34,686 bases of DNA, taken from Chromatiales bacterium (GTDB lineage: Bacteria > Pseudomonadota > Gammaproteobacteria > SZUA-152). The stretch covers positions 1-34,686 of the forward strand of contig JALTPW010000176.1 of NCBI GenBank assembly GCA_026999335.1, in the 5' to 3' direction. The notes below the pieces were generated by a model that was not told the DNA's origin, searched no databases, and was given only the letters and a program-made list of their open reading frames with translations. This document shows positions 9,212 through 19,729 of this stretch, piece by piece (position 1 is the stretch's first letter; each line of letters begins with the position of its first letter). Both the position numbers and the translations under genes were made by a program.

Positions 9212-9691
9212 ATGCCGAGGATAAATGAACTTTCAGCGCTGGATGAAGTTGTGAGTGGCGACTTGATCCCTGTATTCAGCAACGGAAATGGTGATGCGCG
9301 CAAAGCTGCTATGAGCGTATTGCTTAGTTATATGCAGCAGAATCTTACGTTCACAACTCAAGGGTTCGGCGCTTATGTAACGCAATACGCTGCGCCATCC
9401 GCAACTGGGTTTACCGTGACAATTACTGATGGTGGTAATGACGACCAGAATGTGCACTTGATTCTGACGCCAACAGCTGCCTTTGCTGACGGGACGATCA
9501 GGTTGCCGTCGGTAACATCGCTGGTCGACAAGCAGGAGGTTTTGGTTAACTGCACGCAGGCGGTGACAACTTTAGTTGTTGATGGTAATGGCGCCACGGC
9601 AGTTACTGGTGCGCCAACTACGCTGGTTGCAAATGGGTTTTTTAGACTGAAATTTGACGCGGCGACAAAAACATGGTACCGCGTTGGTTAA
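9212..9691 (+). CDS. Hypothetical virion protein
   Basis: ORF with RBS in structural operon; beta-rich with distal-fibre-like C-terminus. Confidence 0.6.
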   Translation: MPRINELSALDEVVSGDLIPVFSNGNGDARKAAMSVLLSYMQQNLTFTTQGFGAYVTQYAAPSATGFTVTITDGGNDDQNVHLILTPTAAFADGTIRLPSVTSLVDKQEVLVNCTQAVTTLVVDGNGATAVTGAPTTLVANGFFRLKFDAATKTWYRVG

Positions 9692-9700
9692 GGGGGTCGT

Positions 9701-10126
9701 ATGATTAACAAGGTTATTGAGCGTACACCAATCCACCAAGTTTATGACGCGGTTGCAAATAAGCCGTCGAAAACTTGGGTTGTGCCTGTAAACGAGCAGT
9801 GGAAATTGAATTTTCTACATGTTATTTATACCTCTGATGCAACGACTGGCAACCGTCAAATTATGCTTGAAATTATTGACTCAGATGGAAACGTACTTGC
9901 GAACCATGTTGCGGGCGCTGTGCAAGCTGCAAGTTTGGTGCGCCACTATAGTTTTATCCAGGGGATTTATCGTGAAACATCATTTATTGGCGACGAGATT
10001 CAAGTGCCGATTCCTCAAGATTTGTATCTTGGCCCTGGCTATTCGCTACGGGTATCTGACAAGAATTCAATCTCGGCCCTCGACGACACCATTGTGTCGT
10101 TCCAGGTGAAGCGATTTACTGTTTAA
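9701..10126 (+). CDS. Hypothetical structural protein
   Basis: Collinear ORF, beta-rich, between head-completion genes. Confidence 0.6.
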   Translation: MINKVIERTPIHQVYDAVANKPSKTWVVPVNEQWKLNFLHVIYTSDATTGNRQIMLEIIDSDGNVLANHVAGAVQAASLVRHYSFIQGIYRETSFIGDEIQVPIPQDLYLGPGYSLRVSDKNSISALDDTIVSFQVKRFTV

Positions 10127-10127
10127 G

Positions 10128-11525
10128 ATGCAAATTCCGATTCTCAACGGTATTTACACGGACGAGGCTTCTGAGTTTCGCACGTCGTACCCTGTGAATA
10201 TGGTTCCAGTGCCAAAGCAGCAGGGCATAAGCAACGGCTACTTACGCCCGGCTGAGGGAGTTCAGTTGCTGACCACTGGTCCTGGAATTGACCGCGGAGG
10301 AGTAAACTGGCGAGGCCTGCACTATCGTGTTATGGGGAGTAAACTTGTCCGCATTGACGTCGCTGGTACCATTGTTGAGTTGGGTGATGTCGATACTGGT
10401 GGCTTGGTATCGCTTGACTATTCATTTGACCGGTTGGCCATCGCGTCGAACGGTAAATTATTTTATTGGGACGGCGCCACGCTAAAACAAGTCGTAGATC
10501 CTGACTTAGGCATCGTAAAGGACGTTATTTGGGTCGACGGCTACTTTATGACAACTGACGGTTCATATCTAGTGGTGACTGAGCTTAATGACCCGTTCTC
10601 AGTGTTAGCAACGAAGTATGGTTCATCTGAGGTTGATCCAGACCCAATTATGGCTATTAAGAAAGTGCGCAACGAACCGCACGCGATCAACCGCTACACG
10701 ATTGAGGCCTTTGACAACGTCGGTGGAACCGGCTTTCCATTTAGACGCATCGACGGTGCACAAATTAACCGTGGGTCAGTTGGCACCAAAGCCTGTTGTA
10801 ACTATCTTGGCGGGCTCGCCATTCTTGGCGGTGGCCGCAATGAGCCAATTTCTGTGTGGCTTGCGTCAAATGGCCAAACGACAAAAATCGCGACTAGGGA
10901 AATCGATCGGCTGCTTAGTAACTACAGTGAATCAACGTTATCAACAGTACTCGTTGAACCCAGAACGGTTGATGGGCATGAGTGGCTTTATGTCCATCTC
11001 CCTGACCAAACTTTGTGCTACGATGCCGAAGCGTCAAAAGTACTTGGGCAGCATGTTTGGTTTGTCTTATCATCTGGAAGCGGCGGTGTTGACCAATATC
11101 GAGCGCGGAATTTTGTTTTTGTCCACGATGCGTGGCATGTCAGCGACCCACAACAACCGTCTATTGGCACGACGACATTGAAAGATGCCAAGCATTGGGG
11201 CCGCGATGTGGCGTGGGAAGTGTCAACACCAATTATCTACGCCCCGCCAGGAGGCGCGATCTTCCACGAACTTGAGCTGGTGTGCCTTTCTGGTAGAACT
11301 GAGTTTGGTAAAGATTCAATGATTTCTACGTCGTACTCACTTGACGGTGTAACATGGAGCATGGAACGTAGCATTAACGCTGGAAAAACTGGGCAGCGTA
11401 CTAAGCGGCTCATTTGGTTGAACCAGGGCGCGACGCGCAACTGGCGTATCCAACGATTTCGTGGTGACAGTCGCGCGCGGCTGTCAATTGCGCGCCTTGA
11501 AGCACGTGTAGAGGCGTTAGCGTAA
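10128..11525 (+). CDS. Packaged DNA stabilization protein, P22 gp10-like
   Basis: QIPILNGIYTDEASEFRTSYPVNMVPVPKQQGISNGYLRPAEG and YFMTTDGSYLVVTELNDPFSV resemble the gp10 tail-hub family. Confidence 0.85.
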   Translation: MQIPILNGIYTDEASEFRTSYPVNMVPVPKQQGISNGYLRPAEGVQLLTTGPGIDRGGVNWRGLHYRVMGSKLVRIDVAGTIVELGDVDTGGLVSLDYSFDRLAIASNGKLFYWDGATLKQVVDPDLGIVKDVIWVDGYFMTTDGSYLVVTELNDPFSVLATKYGSSEVDPDPIMAIKKVRNEPHAINRYTIEAFDNVGGTGFPFRRIDGAQINRGSVGTKACCNYLGGLAILGGGRNEPISVWLASNGQTTKIATREIDRLLSNYSESTLSTVLVEPRTVDGHEWLYVHLPDQTLCYDAEASKVLGQHVWFVLSSGSGGVDQYRARNFVFVHDAWHVSDPQQPSIGTTTLKDAKHWGRDVAWEVSTPIIYAPPGGAIFHELELVCLSGRTEFGKDSMISTSYSLDGVTWSMERSINAGKTGQRTKRLIWLNQGATRNWRIQRFRGDSRARLSIARLEARVEALA

Positions 11526-12049
11526 TGTCAACTGACACTGATCCCAGGCCTCTAACTAGACGCGAGCTGTCGGAGTTTTTACCGAGTCAAAGGGCAGTGC
11601 GCGCGTTTGAGCAGCTTTTTGACGTTATTCCTAATGATGTTAATTCGTTGCAAAGTCAGCTAAACGACGTTGAGGTAGTGGCTGGTACCGCCACCGCCAT
11701 CGCACAACAAGCGATATCACTTTTGCAGCAGATTACTGAGGCGTTAGAACAGCTTGTAGTGAGAGGTGATGTAGAAGACTACTATGGCGAAGAGGATACT
11801 GTTCTTAACCAGAGGCTTGAGATTGGCTCGATTGCTGCGCAAAGTAGTGATGATGTCGAAATTAGTGGTGGCACTATTACGGCAAAGTTGTCTGATGACA
11901 CAGCGATTTTACTAAGGTCGTCGACATCACTTAGTGATGCTAGTGGAGCTAACTCAGCATCACTTACCAATTCTCCGGTTGCTGGAAATCCTACTAAGTG
12001 GGTAGCGATCGATGATAACGGCGTAACAAGATACATTCCAACGTGGTGA
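11525..12049 (+). CDS. Hypothetical virion protein (coiled coil)
   Basis: Collinear ORF; LTRRELSEFLPSQRAVRAFEQLFDVIPNDVNSLQ...; ends KWVAIDDNGVTRYIPTW. Confidence 0.65.
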   Translation: MSTDTDPRPLTRRELSEFLPSQRAVRAFEQLFDVIPNDVNSLQSQLNDVEVVAGTATAIAQQAISLLQQITEALEQLVVRGDVEDYYGEEDTVLNQRLEIGSIAAQSSDDVEISGGTITAKLSDDTAILLRSSTSLSDASGANSASLTNSPVAGNPTKWVAIDDNGVTRYIPTW

Positions 12050-12053
12050 GATT

Positions 12054-12386
12054 ATGGCAATAGTAATTGAAAACATCGTCCCCGCTAAACAAGTTGAAAA
12101 CACGCAAACAACACAGTATACGTCTAGTGGCGTCAAAACGATCATCGATAAGTTTACCGTCACAAATACGTCTGCGTCAGATGTGGCATTTACATGTCAC
12201 CTGGTTGCGTTAGGAGATGCTGCTGGCGACAGCAATAAAGTCGTAAGTCGTACTATTCTCGCAGGAAAAACAGACCGGTTTCCAGAGCTGGTTGGACAAG
12301 TTTTAGAAGACGGTGATTTCATTTCAACTTTAGCTGGGGCGGCGTCGTCACTTACGTTACGCGTGTCAGGCCGCAAAATATCATAA
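12054..12386 (+). CDS. Hypothetical beta-rich structural protein
   Basis: Collinear ORF in structural operon. Confidence 0.6.
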   Translation: MAIVIENIVPAKQVENTQTTQYTSSGVKTIIDKFTVTNTSASDVAFTCHLVALGDAAGDSNKVVSRTILAGKTDRFPELVGQVLEDGDFISTLAGAASSLTLRVSGRKIS

Positions 12387-12398
12387 AGGGGATTTAGC

Positions 12399-13037
12399 AT
12401 GGCTGGAATTGACGAGGCTTTTTGGATTAGTAGCGCGCTGCTTGGCGGCAACCTGCTTAGCTCACGCGCGCAGAGCCGAGCGGCTAGGCAAGCTTCTGCT
12501 GAGCAGACACGTGCGTCGCTGCTAGGATTGGCCGAACAAAAAAGGCAGTTTGACGCCGTCCAAGAACTGTTACGCCCATACGTCGCCGCTGGCACAACTG
12601 CTTTTGAGCGGCAACAGGCTATTTCAGGAGTCTTAGGACCGGAGGCGCAACAACAAGCGCTACAACAAGTAGAGCAATTGCCGTATTTTCAAGGGTTGGT
12701 GCAGCAAGGTGAAGAAGCGATTTTGCAGAACGCAGCGGCCACCGGTGGCCTACGCGGTGGCAATGTACAAGAAGCACTGGCTCGATTTCGCCCACAACTA
12801 TTGGCGCAAACGATTCAGCAGCAGTACCAGCAGTTAGGTGGCATTTCACGGCTTGGTCAAGCAAGTGCTACAGGTCAAGCCGCTGCCGGTGAACAGTTTG
12901 GCGGCAATGTCGCTAATCTATTCGGGCAGATTGGGCAGGCACAAGCTGGAGCACGGCTCGCGCAGGGTCAAGCCAATGCTAACGTAGGCAATGCTATCAG
13001 TCAATTAGCATTGTTAAAAGCACTGGGAGCGTTCTAA
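12399..13037 (+). CDS. Ejection / DNA transfer protein, P22 gp7-like
   Basis: Gln/Ala/Gly-rich; LLRPYVAAGTTAFERQQAISGVLGPEAQQQAL...ILQNAAATGGLRGGNVQEALARFRPQLL. Confidence 0.75.
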   Translation: MAGIDEAFWISSALLGGNLLSSRAQSRAARQASAEQTRASLLGLAEQKRQFDAVQELLRPYVAAGTTAFERQQAISGVLGPEAQQQALQQVEQLPYFQGLVQQGEEAILQNAAATGGLRGGNVQEALARFRPQLLAQTIQQQYQQLGGISRLGQASATGQAAAGEQFGGNVANLFGQIGQAQAGARLAQGQANANVGNAISQLALLKALGAF

Positions 13038-14353
13038 TGGCACAACCGATGAATTACATGTTGAACTTGCCGGGCCCAATGCAACAGCTCGGCCAGGCAA
13101 TTAACTTGACTGCTGGACTCGAAAAGTTGCGCGAGGCAAGGATGTCGCGCAAGTTGACATCGGCGTTGGATGAAATGTTGAATACCGATTTGCAGACTGT
13201 GTCCAATAATCCGACGCCGCGTGCTATCGCATCGCTTATGGTTAAATACCCTCAGCTTGCCCAGCAGTTCAAACCGGCGTACGAAGCCCTTAGTGCTGAG
13301 GAGCAAAAGGTTCAGCTTGGCCAGGCGAGTAATGTCTACGCAGCGCTTGAGTCAGGCAATTTAGACGTTGCCACAAGGTTGCTCAGCCAGCAGGCCGAAG
13401 CGTACCGCAATTCAGGGTTGCACCAACGTGCGAAAATGGCGGAGGACATGTTGAAACTGATTGAGATTAGCCCGGCAACTGCTAAGGCCTCGATTGGATT
13501 GTACCTTTCATCTGTGATGGGGCCAGAAAAGTTTACAGATACGTTCGCAAAACTGAGCTCTGAACGTCGAGAAGCCGAGCTGTTCATTCCTAAATTACAA
13601 GAGCAGCAGGCCAAAGCGCGGAAGGCGTTGATTGAAGCAGATTACGCTGAATCCCAACAGGCTGCGGAGTTGGCGCGAAAGGGCTGGGACATTTATAAGC
13701 TCGCGTCGGACGCCGCTATTGACCGTGAAAACAGCCGTATTGCTGCCATAAATGCTAGGCTGCAACGTGAGCAAAACGAGCTAAAGCGGCGGGAGCTAGA
13801 GCTTAAGCTTGAAGCAGCAAAACGAAAGCGGGACGAGGAAATGCGCACAAAATCTTCGGCACTAGAAGCTGCGCGCGCTGGCATCGATAACTCGTTGAGT
13901 GTAATTGATCGGCTGCTGCGAAACCCTGAGCTTGACAATATCTTGGGCGCTGTAGAGGGCAGCAGATTCTACCCAAGCACATTGGTTGGACTTATCTCGC
14001 CATTTGCCGACGCAGATAAACGCGCTGATGCGTTGGCTGATATTGAGACAATTCAGTCGCAAGCATTCCTAAACAACTTGATGGACGCAAAGGCCAAAGG
14101 TGCGACGTTCGGCGCGCTCACTGAGAGGGAAGGCGAGCGTCTTGTCAACTACGTGCGCAGCCTAAAGACGAGGCAAAGTGAGCAGCAATTTAGGCGTAAC
14201 CTTGCCGAGATTCAGCGGTTGTTGCTTAAGTCGCGCCAACGACTGGCTGACAAGTACGGCGTCCCTGAGTCAGTGCCCGATACCCCTGAGGCGGTGCCAT
14301 CACCGGCTGAAATCCAACAATTGGTTGATAAGTACGCAACTGGAGTTAAGTAA
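13037..14353 (+). CDS. Ejection-type internal virion protein (gp20 position)
   Basis: 438 aa helical protein in ejection-gene position; gene order only. Confidence 0.55.
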   Translation: MAQPMNYMLNLPGPMQQLGQAINLTAGLEKLREARMSRKLTSALDEMLNTDLQTVSNNPTPRAIASLMVKYPQLAQQFKPAYEALSAEEQKVQLGQASNVYAALESGNLDVATRLLSQQAEAYRNSGLHQRAKMAEDMLKLIEISPATAKASIGLYLSSVMGPEKFTDTFAKLSSERREAELFIPKLQEQQAKARKALIEADYAESQQAAELARKGWDIYKLASDAAIDRENSRIAAINARLQREQNELKRRELELKLEAAKRKRDEEMRTKSSALEAARAGIDNSLSVIDRLLRNPELDNILGAVEGSRFYPSTLVGLISPFADADKRADALADIETIQSQAFLNNLMDAKAKGATFGALTEREGERLVNYVRSLKTRQSEQQFRRNLAEIQRLLLKSRQRLADKYGVPESVPDTPEAVPSPAEIQQLVDKYATGVK

Positions 14354-16233
14354 TGGCGACACTGCAACAATTACAACAGGCTTATGATGGCGCTGTTCGT
14401 GCCGGTGATATGGACGCGGCACGTAAACTTAAGGTCGTAATCGACCGCGAACTGACCCGCCGCGAAGACACTCCGGCCATCGCGGCGACCGAGCAGATTC
14501 CTGATATTGGCTCTGCACAAGTGCCTGGAACGCAGCCGCAAATCGATCCGTCAACTAGTGAAAAGTTAATTGGCGTAGGCGAAGCCGGTTTGACTGCTGC
14601 GACTGGGATGACGACCGGCACACTTGGCATGCTCGGCGCTACGCTTAAAGCTCTTGCCGAACAGATATTAGCAGGAAAGTTTGGTACGATTGAAAGCGCC
14701 GATGTTGTCGAGCAGCAAGCGCTGGAGGGACTTGAGAAATTCACTTACGTCCCACGTACTGACGTCGGCAAGCAATATGTGAAGAACGTTGGTGAGACGC
14801 TCGGCCCATTGCAAGCGTTACCCATCACAGCTGAACTGCAGGCCCCTGTTAAGGCAGTACAAGCGGTTGGGCAACAAGCACCGGCAAGAACATCTAACCT
14901 TGTCCAGCGTCTAAATGAGACAATCGTTCGCAGTAGACAGGACAAGCAGCAACCTTCCCCACTGGCTCGTGAGGCTGCTGGGGCTGCGCCTGTTGTTGAT
15001 GAGGCACTACGTCGTCAACAAGCCGAGAATTTGCCGGCACCCATTAAGCTAACAAAGGGGCAAGCAGCTCGTGATTACGCACAGCTACGCTTTGAACGTG
15101 AAATTGCTAAGGACCCTGAGCTAGGCGAACCTATTCGACGCCGTTTAGCTGAGCAGAATCTACAACTGCAACAAAACTTTGACGCGTTTATTGACATGGT
15201 CGGAGCTGAGCTCACTGATCTACGCGATATCGGCGAGACGATAAATAAATCGATTCGTGCTCGCGCGGCAAAGGACAAAGCCAAGATCCGACAGTTGTAC
15301 AAGAAAGCTGAAAAGGCTGGTGAGCTTGAGGTGCCAGTTGTGTTGTCCGACTTTGCTCAGCACCTGCAAGAGTCAGCGCCTGAGGCCGAGGTGGCTAACG
15401 TACTTAAGGCTGTTAAAAAGAAGGCTCTGCAGCTCGGCGCTATTGACGAAGGACCAAACGGGGAATTAACTCCGAAGCCAATCTCGCTGAAGAACGCTGA
15501 GCTCTTACGTCGTAGCATTAATGCCGTAACTGACCGTGAGCCGACGAACGTTAGGCAGGCGTCGATCATGAAAAAGCTAATTGATGAGGCGACCGAAGGC
15601 AAGGGTGGTGAGGCGTACCGTGCCGCTCGCGGGGCGCGTGCACGTTACGCTCGGGATTACGAAAATATCGGGTTGATCGCTAACTTACTCGGAACTAAGC
15701 GTGGATCAACCGATAGGCAAATTGCGTTGGAGGAAGTAGTTAGAAAGGCGGTACTTGCTCCGACTACGCCAGCTGAGTCCACTAGACAGCTGCGCCGCAT
15801 CCTTCAGACGGCCGGGGATGATGGAAAGCAGGCGTGGAAGGAACTGCAGGGCGCGGTCCTCCGCCATATCCAAGATCAAATTACGTCTAATGTCCAAGTT
15901 GACCAAGCCGGAAATCGCGTTGTATCGCCGGCTAGGCTAGACCGCCTGATTTCTCAGCTTGACCGCAGTGGTAAGCTAGAATTACTGTATGGCAAGAAAG
16001 GAGCTGAGCAGTTGCGAACAATTCGCGACGTAGCGATTGATGTGCTGACTACGCCGCCAGGAGTAGTCAACACAAGCAACACGGCCAGTGTGCTTGCCGG
16101 TTTGATGGATATTGCGATTAGTGGTACGGCCGGCGTACCGGCCCCGGTAATGACGAGTTTTAGGTTGTTGACTAAGTCGATACGTGACGCTAAACTGCGC
16201 GCGAAAGTTAAACAGGCACTGGGAGATCAATGA
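14353..16233 (+). CDS. Ejection-type internal virion protein (gp16 position)
   Basis: 626 aa helical protein with central small-residue-rich segment; gene order only. Confidence 0.55.
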   Translation: MATLQQLQQAYDGAVRAGDMDAARKLKVVIDRELTRREDTPAIAATEQIPDIGSAQVPGTQPQIDPSTSEKLIGVGEAGLTAATGMTTGTLGMLGATLKALAEQILAGKFGTIESADVVEQQALEGLEKFTYVPRTDVGKQYVKNVGETLGPLQALPITAELQAPVKAVQAVGQQAPARTSNLVQRLNETIVRSRQDKQQPSPLAREAAGAAPVVDEALRRQQAENLPAPIKLTKGQAARDYAQLRFEREIAKDPELGEPIRRRLAEQNLQLQQNFDAFIDMVGAELTDLRDIGETINKSIRARAAKDKAKIRQLYKKAEKAGELEVPVVLSDFAQHLQESAPEAEVANVLKAVKKKALQLGAIDEGPNGELTPKPISLKNAELLRRSINAVTDREPTNVRQASIMKKLIDEATEGKGGEAYRAARGARARYARDYENIGLIANLLGTKRGSTDRQIALEEVVRKAVLAPTTPAESTRQLRRILQTAGDDGKQAWKELQGAVLRHIQDQITSNVQVDQAGNRVVSPARLDRLISQLDRSGKLELLYGKKGAEQLRTIRDVAIDVLTTPPGVVNTSNTASVLAGLMDIAISGTAGVPAPVMTSFRLLTKSIRDAKLRAKVKQALGDQ

Positions 16234-16234
16234 T

Positions 16235-18550
16235 ATGCCGTCGCAAATACGCCAACCGTATAATTTTTTTACTGACGCTGCCGGCCATGCAATTGAATAT
16301 GGGCTGGTGTATATCGGAAAAGCCGGCTTAGAGCCATCATCGCATGATATTCCAATTTATTGGGATCCAAATTTGACTGTTCCTGCTAAACAACCGTTGG
16401 AGATTAAGGACGGATTATTGAGCAGGGATGGGTCGCCCGGTGTTGTATTTACTCCTGAGCCTGACTATTCTATTAAGGTAGTTGATAAGTCGGGCAACGT
16501 TATTTACAGTGAATTACATGCGTCACTTGTTAACGGACAAGTAATTGCTACTGGATACATAAAGATCGTTGATTCAATTGCTGCATTACGTAATGAGGAA
16601 CCTGTTTATGACGGGCAAGAAGTAGAATTATTGGGCCATTCAGTGCCTGGTAAGGGCGGGGGTACGTTTTTCTATGATGCGTCTGATACCTCATCATCGG
16701 ATGATAACGGGACTGTTATTGTTACGCCATCAGGAGCGCGTTGGAAACGCAAAGTAGCGTCATACATAACACCGTATGATTTTGGCGCATCTGGAATTGC
16801 TGGTGTCGACGATTATGCGGCGCTAAAGAGCGCGATGTTAGCGACTTACCCTTTGTTGATACCGCATGGAACGTTCGAGATGTCTGGGTGGCTTCCGGTG
16901 CCATCGAACAAAGTGGTTAAATTTGATGGGTGGTTGAAAGTCGTTAATCCAGTTCCACAGTACGAAGCTGCGCTGACGATGTCGACGCAATTGAACGGAT
17001 TTCAATCGAAAGACGTAGTAATTATTAATCCGCAGATAGATATGAACTATGCGCCGGCGGGCAACGGGATCATATTCAGAGATGGTACCGAAAACGTCCG
17101 CGTAATTGGTGGGAGAATTAAAAATTGTGCCCATGATAAAAATGGGTACGGCGGAGGACGAGCTTTCAACGTTGAGGCTGGCACTTCTGATGTGTCTATT
17201 CCCTCTAACATCCAAGTTACTGGCGCCACAATAGAGAATTGTTACCAAGCAATTAACGTGGCAGGAAATCAGGACAGCAAGGAAAAGAACATCATATTTT
17301 CCGGTATTTTGGCCTATAACTGCGAAATACTTATTGGCCTGTCTGGTAATAGCGTCGGGTTCCCACATAGTGGCGACATTGCGGGTTGTTTTATTTCTGG
17401 TGTAACAGCGTTCAATGTTGGAAATTCTACGACGTACGCAAGACCGCACGGCATAATTAATTCTAACAGAGGATGTAACGCCGTTATAACTGACATCAAG
17501 GTGTACAATGACGCAACTTATTCAACATCAGGGAACGGCGTCGGGTCAGTTTTTATGGGTGAAGCAGCTAATGTGACACTTGATAACATTGATGTCGACG
17601 GCGATCTGATCGATGTCGTAAATATCAACTCGTACGCGGAAGTTGATGCTTTGCCTGTTTATAAGTACGGGTCGAGAGGGTTAAGATTTCGAATTACACA
17701 CCGCGGTGTAACTCAAAATACCATTAATTACGCGTATACATACGATCCTACGCTTACGGAAACGGAAGGTGACTCAAATCCGTCAAATTGCGTATTTGAT
17801 ATCGATACTGAACAAGTAGCATCTGATTTGCCACTGCCTGCAACGGTGGCGAGCTACCCGTCACTCTATGTTAAATTGCGTGAAGTCACAAATAATGCGT
17901 ACTGGGAAGGTTTCGCGGAGCAATTACAATCAGAGAAATTCTCCAATTTCTCAAACGCGAAATACTTTGGCGCGCCTATCACGATAAGCGACGGCGCTAA
18001 TAATAGATCCGGCGGCCTCTCAATTAGGAGTTTTGCGCCAGTTCTGAGGTTTAAGGACCTGTCAACTTCTGCGCATTGGTGGGAGGCGTACGTTGACGGA
18101 AATTTATTCCACATGGGCATCAGTGTTGATAGCGGCGCAACCTGGAATGAGTACTTTACATTCGCCCCAAATTATTTCAAACCGTTCAATACCAACAGTG
18201 TTGATTTGGGGCAGAGCGGTGTAAGCTCATGGCGCAATTTGTTCGTGCAGAATCCGGTCACAGTTACGTCTGATGCACGTACGAAGAAAAATGTGATCAA
18301 TGAAAACCTGGGATTGGACTTTATAATGAAGCTAAGACCGGTTCAGTATAACCACGTTGACGATGACGGCCACGTCCACCATGGATTGATAGCGCAAGAA
18401 CTTAGGGATGTTTTACGTGGATTCGGCCTCAGTAATACGATATACGACGATCCGGAAGTTGGGTACATGTCTATCAGGTACGAGGAACTTATCCCGATAA
18501 TCATCAAAGCGATACAGGAGATGGTACGGCGTGGATCAAACGATAATTAA
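16235..18550 (+). CDS. Tailspike with P22-type head-binding domain and C-terminal S74-type chaperone
   Basis: N-term PYNFFTDAAGHAIEYGLVYIGKAGLEPSSHDIPIYWDPNLTVPAKQPLEIKDGLLSRDGSPGVVFT; C-term TSDARTKKNVINENLGLDFIMKLRPVQYNHVDDDGHVHHGLIAQELRDVL. ATG 16235 used instead of the track's 16184. Confidence 0.9.
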   Translation: MPSQIRQPYNFFTDAAGHAIEYGLVYIGKAGLEPSSHDIPIYWDPNLTVPAKQPLEIKDGLLSRDGSPGVVFTPEPDYSIKVVDKSGNVIYSELHASLVNGQVIATGYIKIVDSIAALRNEEPVYDGQEVELLGHSVPGKGGGTFFYDASDTSSSDDNGTVIVTPSGARWKRKVASYITPYDFGASGIAGVDDYAALKSAMLATYPLLIPHGTFEMSGWLPVPSNKVVKFDGWLKVVNPVPQYEAALTMSTQLNGFQSKDVVIINPQIDMNYAPAGNGIIFRDGTENVRVIGGRIKNCAHDKNGYGGGRAFNVEAGTSDVSIPSNIQVTGATIENCYQAINVAGNQDSKEKNIIFSGILAYNCEILIGLSGNSVGFPHSGDIAGCFISGVTAFNVGNSTTYARPHGIINSNRGCNAVITDIKVYNDATYSTSGNGVGSVFMGEAANVTLDNIDVDGDLIDVVNINSYAEVDALPVYKYGSRGLRFRITHRGVTQNTINYAYTYDPTLTETEGDSNPSNCVFDIDTEQVASDLPLPATVASYPSLYVKLREVTNNAYWEGFAEQLQSEKFSNFSNAKYFGAPITISDGANNRSGGLSIRSFAPVLRFKDLSTSAHWWEAYVDGNLFHMGISVDSGATWNEYFTFAPNYFKPFNTNSVDLGQSGVSSWRNLFVQNPVTVTSDARTKKNVINENLGLDFIMKLRPVQYNHVDDDGHVHHGLIAQELRDVLRGFGLSNTIYDDPEVGYMSIRYEELIPIIIKAIQEMVRRGSNDN

Positions 18551-18785
18551 TTGGCTTTTAGGCTTGTTCGGCATGGTAATTGGTATTCTCATGCGATCAC
18601 TGTGGCAAGCGGTTCGCGATCTGCAAACTGCTGATAATAGCCTGGCCGAGAAAGTCAGTGCTGTAGAGGTCTTGGTTGCGGGGCAGTACGTTAAACGCGA
18701 CGACTTCAACAGGTTCTCCGAGGCAATGTTCAGAAAGTTGGACCGCATAGAAGACAAACTCGATGGCAAGATGGACAAGGAGTGA
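18531..18785 (+). CDS. Small membrane protein with N-terminal TM and coiled coil (lysis-associated)
   Basis: IINWLLGLFGMVIGILM TM followed by charged coiled coil; adjacent to holin-like and endolysin genes. Confidence 0.6.
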   Translation: MDQTIINWLLGLFGMVIGILMRSLWQAVRDLQTADNSLAEKVSAVEVLVAGQYVKRDDFNRFSEAMFRKLDRIEDKLDGKMDKE

Positions 18786-18788
18786 CTT

Positions 18789-19247
18789 ATGCTAGACTTA
18801 TTGAGCAGAGTCTTCGGAAGTGAGCGCGCGCTACAAAAGACCGTCGACAACGTGGCGCGTGGACTCGATGCCTTGGTTTACACTGACGAGGAACGCGCTG
18901 CGGCCGCCGCCAAGGATCGGTCAGAAGCCCGCGCCATGGTCGTCCAGTGGATGGCGGCGACGCAGGGACAGAATCTGGCACGACGGCTTATCGCATTAGC
19001 GGTCACGGCCACCTGGTTAGGAACGTATTTGATCGGTTTCGCGTTGAGCGCAGCTGCGGTTTTTGCGGACGACTCTGGAACCATCACAGCTGCTAAGTTG
19101 CAAGCCGCGTCGGAAATCGCGTCGCGGGCGTCGAGTGAAATGAACTCAGCGGTCATGTTGATTTTAGCATTCTACTTTGCCGCGCCCCACATGGGCACTC
19201 TGGCAAAGGCTGTTACTAACCGGTTTGCGTCAAAGGGGGTAAAGTAA
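18789..19247 (+). CDS. Holin-like protein
   Basis: Two hydrophobic segments (LIALAVTATWLGTYLIGFALSAAAVF, SAVMLILAFYFAAPHM) directly upstream of the endolysin. Confidence 0.65.
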   Translation: MLDLLSRVFGSERALQKTVDNVARGLDALVYTDEERAAAAAKDRSEARAMVVQWMAATQGQNLARRLIALAVTATWLGTYLIGFALSAAAVFADDSGTITAAKLQAASEIASRASSEMNSAVMLILAFYFAAPHMGTLAKAVTNRFASKGVK

Positions 19248-19633
19248 TGTTTACATTCTCAAAACGTTCTCTCGAGAGAATGCGCGGCGTCGACCAGCGA
19301 CTTCAAGAGGTTGCCCACCGTGCTTTGCAAATCACCAAAATCGACTTCGGCATCCCTGAATTTGGTGGGCGCCGCTTAGCTGAAGAGCAATACAAGCTTT
19401 ACGTTGCCGGAAAAAGCAAGGCTGATGGGTACCTCAAGCGGAGTAATCACCAGGACGGGCGCGCGCTCGACGTCTATGCATACGTTGACAACCGCGCGTC
19501 ATGGGAGCGCGAACATCTAGCCATGGTGGCGGCCGCCATGCTGCAAGCGGCAGGTGAGTTAGGAGTTAGATTGCGCTGGGGTGGGTTGTGGCGAAGCTTT
19601 GAGGACTTACCGCATTTTGAGCTCGTTGATTAA
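19247..19633 (+). CDS. Endolysin, M15-family peptidase
   Basis: SNHQDGRALDVYAYV (HxxGxAxD zinc motif) and LPHFELVD (HxE-like). Confidence 0.87.
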   Translation: MFTFSKRSLERMRGVDQRLQEVAHRALQITKIDFGIPEFGGRRLAEEQYKLYVAGKSKADGYLKRSNHQDGRALDVYAYVDNRASWEREHLAMVAAAMLQAAGELGVRLRWGGLWRSFEDLPHFELVD

Positions 19634-19729
19634 AGGCCCGGCCCGCGCTTCGTCAGTGTTAATTCACCTGCCTCTCCCACCACCGGCATCTGTACGGCAT
19701 CGGTAATGGAAGGACTCACGCGGCTTTCG

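Noticed and set aside
16838-17449. 203-aa minus-strand ORF
   Set aside because: Antisense to tailspike coding sequence; no recognisable domain.
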